Positions 1-7,536 of a DNA stretch of 10,375 bases are shown one piece after another. The position numbers were made by a program, and so were the translations under genes. The notes under the pieces are model-generated. The model was given only the letters and a program-made list of their open reading frames with translations. It was not told where the DNA came from and ran no database searches. This stretch comes from Myxococcales bacterium (GTDB lineage Bacteria; Myxococcota_A; Polyangia; Fen-1088), in assembly GCA_003170035.1 (NCBI GenBank), contig PMZX01000030.1, forward strand, positions 13,035-23,409. The letters run 5' to 3'. Position 1 is the first letter of the stretch. Each line of letters begins with the position of its first letter.

Positions 1-3000
1 CAGGCCTGGGTGCGCCGGTGCAACCGTTCCAAGGCCTCGATGGCCTTCAAGCAGTGCTCGTCAGCTTGCAGGGCTTGGTCGTAGGCCACGGTGGCCTGAC
101 CCGCATCGCCGAGGTGGGTTTCGAAGGCCTCGGCCAAGGCCAGCAGAACCTCGACCCGCTCCACCGGATCCGACTCGATCTCGGCATGCTTGGACAGAAT
201 GCCGACCAGATCCTTCCACCGGGATTCCTTGCGATAGAAGTCGGCCAGCGCCGCCATGGCGCCTGCGTGGTTGGGCTGTCGCGACAGAGCCTCTTTGGCC
301 GAGGTGATGGCGTATTCGGTGTGGTGCAGGGCCGAGTCGTACCAACGCCCAATCTTGACCCATAGGTCAGCCGCCTGCTTCGCGTCCTCCATGCCCTGAG
401 CGGCCTGCGTGTATTCGGACAGGAGATCCGACCACTTGTTGGTGACATTGGCCAAACGTTCCAGCTCCCGCGCAACGGTGTTGCTCGAGTAGTCCTCTCG
501 GAACGCGGCCTGCAGCATGACAAAGGCGGAGTCCCGATCGCCGACGTGCTCCTCGTAGGTACGCGCGATCTCACAGAACAGTTTGATCTTCTCCTCCGCC
601 TCACCCGTGTACTCCACCCGGGCCAACAGCAGTTCCACCAACTCGGGCCACAGCTTGCGCTGACGGTACACCTCCTCCAACGCAGCCGAGGCGGCTGCGT
701 GCGAGGGGTCCATCTTCAAGACACGCTCGTAGGCTTCCGCCGCCGCACCGCCATCGCCGATCTTCTCGGACCAGACGGACGCGATTTGCATGAGCACGTC
801 CACCTTGTCACCCACCGACGCGAGCGCAGCCACCCGACGCTCCAACACGTCCACACACTCCTCCCAGCGCCCCTCCTGGGTGAACAGCGTCTCCAGCGCC
901 GTCAAAGCGCGGGCATCAGCCGGATCGATCTGCAAGACATGGCGCCACGCCTCGATGGCCGCGTCGATGCGCACCAGGGTGCTGCCCTCCAGCTCGCCCA
1001 GTTCCGCGTAGCAATCCCTCAGGGTGGCCGCCGGGAAGGTCTCGCTGCCCACGGCGATCAGCTTGCGCAAAGTTTCCGAGAGCTCTTCCCAGGCCGCCGC
1101 GCTCCGGTAGTTGGCCGCGATGGCCTGCAAGGCCTCGACGTCTCCGGGATTGATCTCGATGACCTTCGTCCAGCACTCGAGGGCGTTTCTCTCGCGACTG
1201 AGCTTCTCACCCCACACGCGGCCCAGGCGCTTGTACGCCGGGATGCGCGCTTCGGGGTCTTCGGTCGCCCGAATCTGGCTGTCCAGGACTTCGGTCAGCT
1301 CGCGCCATTCTTCGGCCTGCTCGTGCAGGTCGGCCAGGGCGGAGAGCGCCACGGGGTCGGCGCCGCGCAGGTCGAGTACCCGCCGCCACAGCTCGATGGC
1401 ATGCTCACGCTGGTCGAGTACGTCAGACGCGATTCTGGCCATGCGCGCGTAGCAGTCGGAGAGCGCTTCGTCGCCCGGGGCGATGTCGAGCATCTTCTCG
1501 TAGATCTGGTACAGGTCTTCCCACTGCTCGGCGCGGAAGTAGATGCGCTCCAGGGCCTCCAGGGCTTCGGGCGAGCGCGATTCCTGTTCGAGTACCGCCA
1601 GATAGCTGTTCACCGCTCCCGGCGCGTCGTCTATGACGTCGGCTAGGATCTTGCCCAGGCGGAGGTGCAGCGCGACCAGATCCCTCGACCCGTCGGTGAT
1701 GGCGATACGCCGGCGCAGGACCTCTGCCAGTTTCTCGTAGTCGCCCTGCTTGTCGTAGACCCGATCGAGGAAGGCCAGGGCTTCGCCGTCATTCGGGTCG
1801 AGCGCCAGCACCTGCGCGAGCACGTCCTCCACCCGCACCAGATCGGCAAGCTCGGCGTCGAAAACCGTGGCCAAGCGGAAGAGAACATCGCGGCGCACGC
1901 GGCGATCACTGGCCCTGGTCGCCGCGTCCGCCATGCTGGCGACGTAGGTTTCCCACTGGTGGGTGGTGCGGGCCAAGCGCAGCAACTCATCCAGTCCCTG
2001 TTCGGAGGCCGGTTCCTCCACCACAGCCCTTGACCACCACTCGAGCGCCGCGACCTGGTCCATGAGCTTGACTTCGGAAATCTCCGCCAGCCGCCGCAGC
2101 AGCCGCTGCCTCTCCTCAAGGTCGGACTCGACGCCCAACTCGACCTGATAGACCCGAACCAGCTTTTCCCACTCCTCGCCCACGCGATAGAGCGGCTCGA
2201 GAACCTGTGCGATTTCACGTTGCATCGCCCCGCTGGCCAGCAGCCGCTCCAGCGTGGCACGCGTCTCGGCGTGCTTGGGATCGATGTTGAGGATGTCCTG
2301 GTACGCCTCGACCGCTTTGGGCATGTCCCCCAGCGCCACCTCCAGGATCTGAGCCAGCCGGAAGGTGAACTCGATGATCTGAGCGTCGGTGTCCGACAGA
2401 CGGATCTCGCCACGGACGATGTCCGCTAGCTCGGTCCAGCGCTCGGTCCTGGTGTAGAGGCGGTCGAGCGCCTCGAGGCCGTCCTTGCGATCAGGCTCGG
2501 CTTCGGCGACTCGCCGATACGTCACGATGGCCTTGTCGAGGTCGTGGGTTTCCTCCTCGTAGATGCGGGCCAAGCGCAGCAGCATCTCGGTCTGCAGGCG
2601 ACTGTCCAGGATGCGGTCAATCTCAGCGGCGTACACCGCCGCCAGATCGGCCCAGCGGCCACTCGACTCGGCCAGGCGGTCGATGTGGGCAATCACGTCC
2701 TGGTTCGACGGATCCACCCGCAAAGCGCGACAGTAGGCATCAAACGCCGCATCAAAATCGTTCAGACGACGCTCGTGAATCTTCGCCAACAGGTCGAGCA
2801 ACTCGACCTTGCGCACCGGATCCTGGGTGTAGGCGACCATGACCTCGTGGACGGCTGCCACCTTGGGCCAGTCGCCGGCGCCCTCGTACACGGGCTGCAA
2901 CACCTCGGCTGCCGCGATGGACTCCTCCCCTCGCTGCATCATCCCTTCAAGAGCCCTCAGGGTCGGCTCGTGGTTCGGGTCCATGCCGAGCACGCGCTGG

Positions 3001-6000
3001 TAGGCCTCCGTGGCCCGGCTCGCATCCTTGAGCTTGTCCGACCACAGCTCGCCGATGCGGTAGCGCAAAGAAACCACTTCAGCGGAGGACGAGGACAGCT
3101 CGGTCTGCCGCTCGAGCACGTTGAGCAGGTCGTACCAACGCTCGGTCTGCAGGTACAGGCGATCCAGGGCCTGCAGGGCATCCAGGTCATCCGGATCCAT
3201 GTCGAGAATCGAGCTGTAGGTTTCGATGGCGCGGGCTGCGTCGAGAAGCTCGCGGTCGTACACCTGACCCAGCACGAAGAGACGTTCCTTCTTCCGTGCC
3301 GGGTCGGTGGCCAACTCGGCCTGGCGGGCGTACACGTCTTTCAAGTCGTTCCAACGGGACAAGCGCAGGAACAGCCGTACCAGGCTGTCCAACGCCGCTT
3401 CGTTGGTGTCATCGAGAGCCAGGACCTGCCGGTAGACTTCGATGGCTTGCTCGGAGTCGTCGAGGACCTCCTCCCAGATCTTGGCCGCGCGCGAGCCCAG
3501 CTCCTTCTTGTCAGCCAGCGCATCGACCATGTCCATCTTCCGCTGCAACAGCAACACCAGCTGACCGTAGTCAGCCGTGCGGATGTAGATGGCCTCCAGT
3601 GCGTCGGCCGCTTCCAGGTCGCGCGGTCCCACGGCCAGCGCCTGCTTGTAGGCCTCTGCCGCAATCTCGGAGTTGCCGAGCTCGCTCTCGGCCAGCTTGG
3701 CGACGGCGTGATAGACGGCGCCCTTCAACTCGTCCGATTGCAACTTTTCGGCGGCGGCTCGATAGCGGACCACCAGGTCGTCACAGCGGCCGAGCGCTTT
3801 GGCCAAGCGTTCCAGGCGTCGGGTCGTCTCGGGATCGAGGGGATCCTCGGCCAGCGAGCGCCCCAGAGCCTCGTAGGCCCGCGCCGGATCGTCCAAGCCA
3901 TCCTCGCAGGCAGTGGCGATCTCGTGCAGAAGGTCGATCTTGCGGCGTACGTCCAGGGCGTGGCGCGCCTGGATCTCCAGAACACGCACCAGGTTGCCAA
4001 AATCGCTCCGCGCCCGGTACACCGGATCCAGTATCTCTGCCAGAACCAGGTCGTGGTCCGGGTGGTCGAGCAGGCCCTCCAGCGCGGCGACGGTTTCTTC
4101 GTGGCCAGGCGCCAGGTCGAGCAGTCGTCGATACGTCTCCACCGCGGCCGTGATGTCGTGCAGCTTCTGCTCCCGCAGGTGCCCGAGACGGGAGAGCAGG
4201 CGCACCTGCTCGTCGTCGGTGCTCGCCAGTTCGAGCTGTCGTTGCAGGTTGTCCGCCAGATCGAGGTCCAATCCCTTCTGCACGAAGAGACGATCGAGGG
4301 CGCGCAGGGCAGTCAGGCTGCCCGAGTTGTCACCCAGCGCCTCCTTCCACGCCGCGATGGCCTCGTCGGGATTTCCAATCGCCTCTTCCCATATGGCGGC
4401 GATGCGGGCGTGAATCTGCTCGCGCTCCTCGCTGGAACGGACCAACTCCGCCTTCTTCTTCAGGGTATCGACCAGGTCGGACCAGCGCTCGGTCCGGGTG
4501 TACAATCGCTCCAGGGCCTCGAGAGCCGAGGCATCTTCCGGCTCGATCTCCTGTGCCAGGCGGAAGTACTCGACTGCCTTGTCCGATTGGTCGAGTTTCT
4601 CGTCGTACGCCACCGCGATGACCAACAGAATCTCGCGCTCCAACCCGGACGCGAGCTTGCGACTTCCCTGGGCCTCGCTGTAAAGGGCCACCAACTCCCG
4701 CCACTTCCCCATACGATCCGCCAGCGCCTCCAAGGCTGCACGCGCCTCGGCTGAGTCCGGACTGACGCTGAACGCCTCGGCATAGGCTTGATAGGCCTGT
4801 TCGGCGCGGCCAGCCTCTCCTTCCAGGGCGCCGATGCGCAAGAGCAGGGCCACCCGGGCACCGGCATCCGTCTCGCGTGCCAGCTTGATGCGCTGAACCT
4901 GCAGCAAACGCTTGACCTCGTGTCCGGCCTCGTAGATGGTCTCGAGCGCCGCCACCGCGCTCATCTGGTGCTGACTGTCCTCGAGATAGACCTCGAGAGC
5001 CGCTCGCGTCCCCGGATGGGTCGGGTCCAGCGCCAAGGCCTCCTGATACGCCTGCACGGCAACGCCCGGACTCCTGAGATACTTCTCGGAGACCTCACCC
5101 AGTCGGAACTTCAGCTCGGCCGCGCTGGGGTCGTCATTGGGCAACTTGAGCTGGCGTGCGATGATCTTGGCCAGGTCCTTCCAGCGCTCGGTGGCCCGAT
5201 ACAAGCGGTCCAGTGCCCGCAGCGCCTGCACGTCCTCCTTGGACGTCTTCAGGATGTCCTTGTAGAGATCGATCGCCTTGTCCGCGTCGTGCACCTGTTC
5301 TTCGTACAGAGCGGCGAGCTGCAGGCGAACCTCTCGCTTCTCATCCTCCGAGCCGGCCAGAGCGAGCTTCTTGTCGTAGATGGCCAACAACTGGTCGTGC
5401 TGGTCGGTTGCAATATAGAGGCGCTCGAGAGCCAGCACGGCCTGCTCGTCGCTTTCCGCTATCTCCAAGATCTCTCGGTTGCGAGCTATGGCCGCTTCGG
5501 TGTTGGCCAGCTCCTTCTCGTAGGCCCGCGCCACCGTGGCCAACAGGGGAAGAGCATCTTGCCCCTTCAGGCTTGGCAGAACAGCCTCGTAGGCTTCCAC
5601 CAACAGAACCCAGTTGCCCGTGTCTCCCGCCATTCGCTCGGCGTATTCGCGCGCCCACTCCTCGCGCGGATTCTCGGACAACGCCTGCAGTGCCACGGTG
5701 AGTGCCAGCGCCTTGTCGCCGGAGTCGCCCTCGAGAATCTGGGCGATACGCAGCATGCGCTCCTGGCGCTCGGCTGGGTCGGCTGTGTGCTCGAGCTGCA
5801 CCTGCAGGACATCGGCCAGCCGCTTGGCGTCCCTGGCCTTCTCGTACATCGGGATCAGGGCCTCGGCCGCGGCCAGGTTGTGGCCATCGAAGGAGAGCGC
5901 TCTCTCGAAAGCCTTCTGCGCCTTGTCCGGCTTGTTCAGTCGGTCGCGGTAGAGGACCGCGATCTTGTTCCACAGCCCAACCCGGGCTGCGTCGGTCTCC

Positions 6001-6950
6001 GTGTCGGCCTGCCGCTCAAGCACCCGCGCGAATTCGTCCCACTTGCCTTGGGCCGAGTAGAACCCCTCGAGCGCATCCCAATCCTTGTTCTGCAGATAGA
6101 GCTTGCGAAGCGCATCCTGTGCGCGCCGGTTGTCGGGCTCCGCATCCAGCAGCGTCTTCCACGCGGCCACCGCCAGGTCGAGCTTCTGCAGCTTCTCGGT
6201 GTACACCGTGGCCAGCTTGGGCAGGATGACATCGCGTTTGGCCGGGTCGTCGGTCAGGATGGCTTGCTTGTCCAGAACCGCTGCCAGTTCCTCCCACCTC
6301 TTCTCACGCTCGTAGAGTTTCTCCAGCTCGACCAGCGCCTCCGGGTCGCTGTCGTTGACCTCGAGGACTTTGCCCCACAACTCGATCGATACCGCCGCCT
6401 TCTTCAACTTCTCAGTGGCCAGCTTGGCAACCTCGGCCCAGCGCCTGCCCCGCTCGGCCGGATCGGCCACGCGCGCGATCTCCTGCCGCAGCACCGCCAC
6501 CAATCGATCCCAGTCGCGCCGCTTCTCGTACATCTGCTTGAGGAAGCTCAGCGCCTCGGCGTTCCCCGGATCAATCTCCAGAATCGCCTCGAATGCCTTG
6601 ATGGCCTCGGCCTGATTCGAAAACTTCTCCAGGTACAGGTTTGCCACCCGGAGGTGCAGCGCGATCTTCTCCTCTGCCGAGGCGACGATGGCCGCCTTCT
6701 TGCGCAACACCGCAATCAACTCGGGCCAGCGCGGGATGACCTCGTACTGGGCAGCCAGCGCGTCCATCACCTCGGTGTTGCTGGGTTGAACGGCCAGGAT
6801 CCGGTTGTAGGCCTCCACCACCATCACGTCGAGCTTGAGCCGATCACGGTACAGCTCCACCATCTCCAACAGCACAGGCACCTTCGCCTCGGGAGCGGGC
6901 CAGGTTGCCTTCTCGACCGCCTCCTTGAGAACCTCGACGCAGGCCTTCCA
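1..6950 (-). repeat. Array of 31 double-TPR supra-repeats (~72 residues, ~216 bp each)
   Basis: Within the giant gene, residues 67 to 2382 split into units that begin at residues 67, 141, 213, 285, 357/370, 441, 513, 584, 656, 728, 816, 889, 961, 1033, 1122, 1194, 1266, 1338, 1410, 1499, 1571, 1643, 1732, 1804, 1876, 1948, 2020, 2095, 2167, 2239 and 2311. Most are 71-75 residues. The fifth (84), tenth (88), fourteenth, nineteenth and twenty-second (89 each) are longer. The first residue is Trp in most units and is replaced by Tyr, His, Cys or a non-aromatic residue in others. Units are diverged in protein and DNA, so the array is old. A few boundaries keep DNA identity: CAGCGCTCGGT on the plus strand occurs exactly at 2437-2447, 4483-4493 and 5182-5192, encoding the TERW motif. 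The array continues past the left edge. Confidence 0.9.
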
Positions 6951-7148
6951 GCGTTCCGCCCGCCGATAGACGCGGGCCAACTCGCGTCTGGGCTCCCAGG
7001 CCGACGGAGCGGCAGCCACGATCTTCTTCCACGCATCGATGCCCTTCTCCACCGACAGACGTTCGGTCTCCAGCGCCGCCGCCGCCTGGCCCTGGAGCTC
7101 TGCTGGAAAGTCCTCAAGCACAGCGTTCGAGGTTGGTTCCTTGCCCAC
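1..7148 (-). CDS. gltI: Giant cytoplasmic TPR scaffold protein, AgmK/GltI-like (3' end outside window)
   Basis: Seen: the frame runs 2,382 codons from a GTG at 7148 to the left edge with no stop. The GTG has a GGAGG at 7158-7154, five bases upstream. Another in-frame GTG at 7178 has no ribosome site. The N-terminus (GKEPTSNAVLEDF) has no signal peptide or membrane helix, so a cytoplasmic location is likely. After a 66-residue cap the protein is 31 tandem units of about 72 residues, each two TPRs. A unit starts with W-x-x-L and ends in a motif like LDRLYxRTERW; its middle reads roughly YEExLxDxxKAIxxYxxxLxxDP. Five unit boundaries carry a 13-17 residue insert. I translated it throughout, and the Trp anchors I checked from residue 656 to 2311 all fall in this frame. 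Family knowledge: M. xanthus AgmK (GltI) is a very large TPR protein of the gliding machinery encoded near pglI. The family link is inferred from size, repeats and neighbours; another giant TPR scaffold is possible. Confidence 0.9.
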   Translation of the reverse strand, partial: MGKEPTSNAVLEDFPAELQGQAAAALETERLSVEKGIDAWKKIVAAAPSAWEPRRELARVYRRAERWKACVEVLKEAVEKATWPAPEAKVPVLLEMVELYRDRLKLDVMVVEAYNRILAVQPSNTEVMDALAAQYEVIPRWPELIAVLRKKAAIVASAEEKIALHLRVANLYLEKFSNQAEAIKAFEAILEIDPGNAEALSFLKQMYEKRRDWDRLVAVLRQEIARVADPAERGRRWAEVAKLATEKLKKAAVSIELWGKVLEVNDSDPEALVELEKLYEREKRWEELAAVLDKQAILTDDPAKRDVILPKLATVYTEKLQKLDLAVAAWKTLLDAEPDNRRAQDALRKLYLQNKDWDALEGFYSAQGKWDEFARVLERQADTETDAARVGLWNKIAVLYRDRLNKPDKAQKAFERALSFDGHNLAAAEALIPMYEKARDAKRLADVLQVQLEHTADPAERQERMLRIAQILEGDSGDKALALTVALQALSENPREEWAREYAERMAGDTGNWVLLVEAYEAVLPSLKGQDALPLLATVARAYEKELANTEAAIARNREILEIAESDEQAVLALERLYIATDQHDQLLAIYDKKLALAGSEDEKREVRLQLAALYEEQVHDADKAIDLYKDILKTSKEDVQALRALDRLYRATERWKDLAKIIARQLKLPNDDPSAAELKFRLGEVSEKYLRSPGVAVQAYQEALALDPTHPGTRAALEVYLEDSQHQMSAVAALETIYEAGHEVKRLLQVQRIKLARETDAGARVALLLRIGALEGEAGRAEQAYQAYAEAFSVSPDSAEARAALEALADRMGKWRELVALYSEAQGSRKLASGLEREILLVIAVAYDEKLDQSDKAVEYFRLAQEIEPEDASALEALERLYTRTERWSDLVDTLKKKAELVRSSEEREQIHARIAAIWEEAIGNPDEAIAAWKEALGDNSGSLTALRALDRLFVQKGLDLDLADNLQRQLELASTDDEQVRLLSRLGHLREQKLHDITAAVETYRRLLDLAPGHEETVAALEGLLDHPDHDLVLAEILDPVYRARSDFGNLVRVLEIQARHALDVRRKIDLLHEIATACEDGLDDPARAYEALGRSLAEDPLDPETTRRLERLAKALGRCDDLVVRYRAAAEKLQSDELKGAVYHAVAKLAESELGNSEIAAEAYKQALAVGPRDLEAADALEAIYIRTADYGQLVLLLQRKMDMVDALADKKELGSRAAKIWEEVLDDSEQAIEVYRQVLALDDTNEAALDSLVRLFLRLSRWNDLKDVYARQAELATDPARKKERLFVLGQVYDRELLDAARAIETYSSILDMDPDDLDALQALDRLYLQTERWYDLLNVLERQTELSSSSAEVVSLRYRIGELWSDKLKDASRATEAYQRVLGMDPNHEPTLRALEGMMQRGEESIAAAEVLQPVYEGAGDWPKVAAVHEVMVAYTQDPVRKVELLDLLAKIHERRLNDFDAAFDAYCRALRVDPSNQDVIAHIDRLAESSGRWADLAAVYAAEIDRILDSRLQTEMLLRLARIYEEETHDLDKAIVTYRRVAEAEPDRKDGLEALDRLYTRTERWTELADIVRGEIRLSDTDAQIIEFTFRLAQILEVALGDMPKAVEAYQDILNIDPKHAETRATLERLLASGAMQREIAQVLEPLYRVGEEWEKLVRVYQVELGVESDLEERQRLLRRLAEISEVKLMDQVAALEWWSRAVVEEPASEQGLDELLRLARTTHQWETYVASMADAATRASDRRVRRDVLFRLATVFDAELADLVRVEDVLAQVLALDPNDGEALAFLDRVYDKQGDYEKLAEVLRRRIAITDGSRDLVALHLRLGKILADVIDDAPGAVNSYLAVLEQESRSPEALEALERIYFRAEQWEDLYQIYEKMLDIAPGDEALSDCYARMARIASDVLDQREHAIELWRRVLDLRGADPVALSALADLHEQAEEWRELTEVLDSQIRATEDPEARIPAYKRLGRVWGEKLSRERNALECWTKVIEINPGDVEALQAIAANYRSAAAWEELSETLRKLIAVGSETFPAATLRDCYAELGELEGSTLVRIDAAIEAWRHVLQIDPADARALTALETLFTQEGRWEECVDVLERRVAALASVGDKVDVLMQIASVWSEKIGDGGAAAEAYERVLKMDPSHAAASAALEEVYRQRKLWPELVELLLARVEYTGEAEEKIKLFCEIARTYEEHVGDRDSAFVMLQAAFREDYSSNTVARELERLANVTNKWSDLLSEYTQAAQGMEDAKQAADLWVKIGRWYDSALHHTEYAITSAKEALSRQPNHAGAMAALADFYRKESRWKDLVGILSKHAEIESDPVERVEVLLALAEAFETHLGDAGQATVAYDQALQADEHCLKAIEALERLHRRTQA

Positions 7149-7153
7149 TTGGT

Positions 7154-7158
7154 CCTCC
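7154..7158 (-). promoter_or_regulatory. Ribosome binding site of the giant TPR gene
   Basis: GGAGG lies five bases upstream of the GTG at 7148 on the minus strand. It decides the start: the other in-frame candidate, GTG at 7178, has no purine-rich site, and starting there would translate this Shine-Dalgarno sequence as codons and add a TTA codon, which is rare in this GC-rich gene. Confidence 0.8.
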
Positions 7159-7196
7159 GGGATGAATAAGGCAACCACAGGGTCGCGACCGCATGC

Positions 7197-7226
7197 TCTC
7201 AGCCTCTTGTTGTGGAGAGGCTAAGA
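7197..7226 (-). other. Leader hairpin upstream of the giant TPR gene
   Basis: A perfect 7-bp inverted repeat, AGCCTCT at 7201-7207 and AGAGGCT at 7216-7222, flanks an 8-base loop. Past one mismatch it extends by three pairs (7197-7199 with 7224-7226). It lies between the candidate promoter and the ribosome binding site, so it would form in the 5' leader of the mRNA, about 40 bases before the Shine-Dalgarno. There is no following T-run, so it is not an intrinsic terminator. A role in mRNA stability or translation is a guess. Confidence 0.4.
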
Positions 7227-7244
7227 CCGCGGAAAATGGAGCAT

Positions 7245-7274
7245 TTTATACCACGCTGGCCGCTTTGCATACAA
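7245..7274 (-). promoter_or_regulatory. Candidate sigma70-type promoter with extended -10 for the giant TPR gene
   Basis: On the minus strand TATAAA (7250-7245, five of six matches to TATAAT) is preceded directly by TGG, giving the TGn extended -10 form. A weak -35, TTGTAT (7274-7269, only TTG matching), sits 18 bases upstream. Transcription would start near 7238 and give a leader of about 90 bases before the GTG at 7148. This AT-rich patch stands out in a GC-rich region. It suggests the giant gene can be transcribed separately from the two genes upstream. Found by eye only. Confidence 0.45.
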
Positions 7275-7422
7275 CGGGAATGAGCCCCATTCTCTCGTCG
7301 CTGCGGGCCTTTTCGACTGCCCTGACGGTCCCTGCCACACCTGCGCCTACCTCCTGCCGGCCCTGGGCAGAGCTTTCCAAGAACAAGCCGCGTACCCAAT
7401 CGGAGCGATCGGTGGTGGTCGT

Positions 7423-7509
7423 AGACGTGGTCCTGGTCGTCTTCGTGGTCGTGGCCGACGCTGATCACTCCAACCACGGCCACGGCCACGTCTGCGACCA
7501 GGACCGTCT
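7423..7509. repeat. Long imperfect hairpin (87 nt) after the TPR lipoprotein gene
   Basis: Three nested stems: 7423-7426 with 7506-7509 (4 bp); a two-base bulge (7427-7428); 7429-7439 with 7495-7505 (11 bp, perfect); a 4x4 internal loop; then 7444-7456 with 7478-7490 (13 positions, one non-Watson-Crick). The loop is 7457-7477. It begins 27 bases after the stop codon of the upstream gene and ends about 150 bases before the candidate promoter of the giant gene. The arms contain repeated CGTGGTC-like units. In the mRNA the strand after the structure has no U-run, so it is not a standard intrinsic terminator. It may be a stabiliser or processing site at the 3' end of the upstream mRNA. Confidence 0.6.
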
Positions 7510-7536
7510 GCAGCTATCCCGGGATCCGGATCGAGC

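Larger units (their letters stand above)
7149..7536. other. Intergenic region between the TPR lipoprotein gene and the giant TPR gene
   Basis: This 388-base gap holds no convincing gene. Short open frames across it on both strands give low-complexity Val/Asp/His-rich or Arg-rich products derived from the hairpin arms. From right to left it contains a long hairpin (7509-7423), a stretch with nothing I recognise (7422-7275), the promoter candidate (7274-7245), a leader hairpin (7226-7197) and the ribosome binding site (7158-7154). Such a gap is large compared with the 31 bases between the two upstream genes. Confidence 0.8.

Noticed and set aside
1643..2413. Minus-strand open frame of 256 codons in a different frame from the giant gene
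   Set aside because: Its product is rich in Arg, Ser and Trp with no TPR pattern, and it overlaps the well-supported TPR frame completely. It is a GC-driven shadow.
546..2429. Further plus-strand open frames at 546-1646, 1665-2033 and 2220-2429
   Set aside because: Same codon-aligned antisense effect over the same repeat gene, with no ribosome sites or recognisable domains.
2544..7169. Two very long plus-strand open frames (736 and 793 codons) opposite the giant TPR gene
   Set aside because: They are codon-aligned with the minus-strand gene, so they stay open simply because TTA, CTA and TCA codons are rare in that gene. Their products are mirror images of the TPR repeats with no family features.
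7199..7489. Small minus-strand frame with a His/Asp-rich, metal-binding-like segment (GHDHEDDQDHVYDHH)
   Set aside because: The segment is a translation of the hairpin repeat and the remainder is Arg/Gly-rich without a pattern. It begins at a GTG inside the hairpin and runs through the candidate promoter.
7423..7509. Intrinsic terminator or CRISPR-like repeat as explanation for the long inverted repeat
   Set aside because: No T-run follows on either strand, and it is a single hairpin without evenly spaced repeats or spacers.
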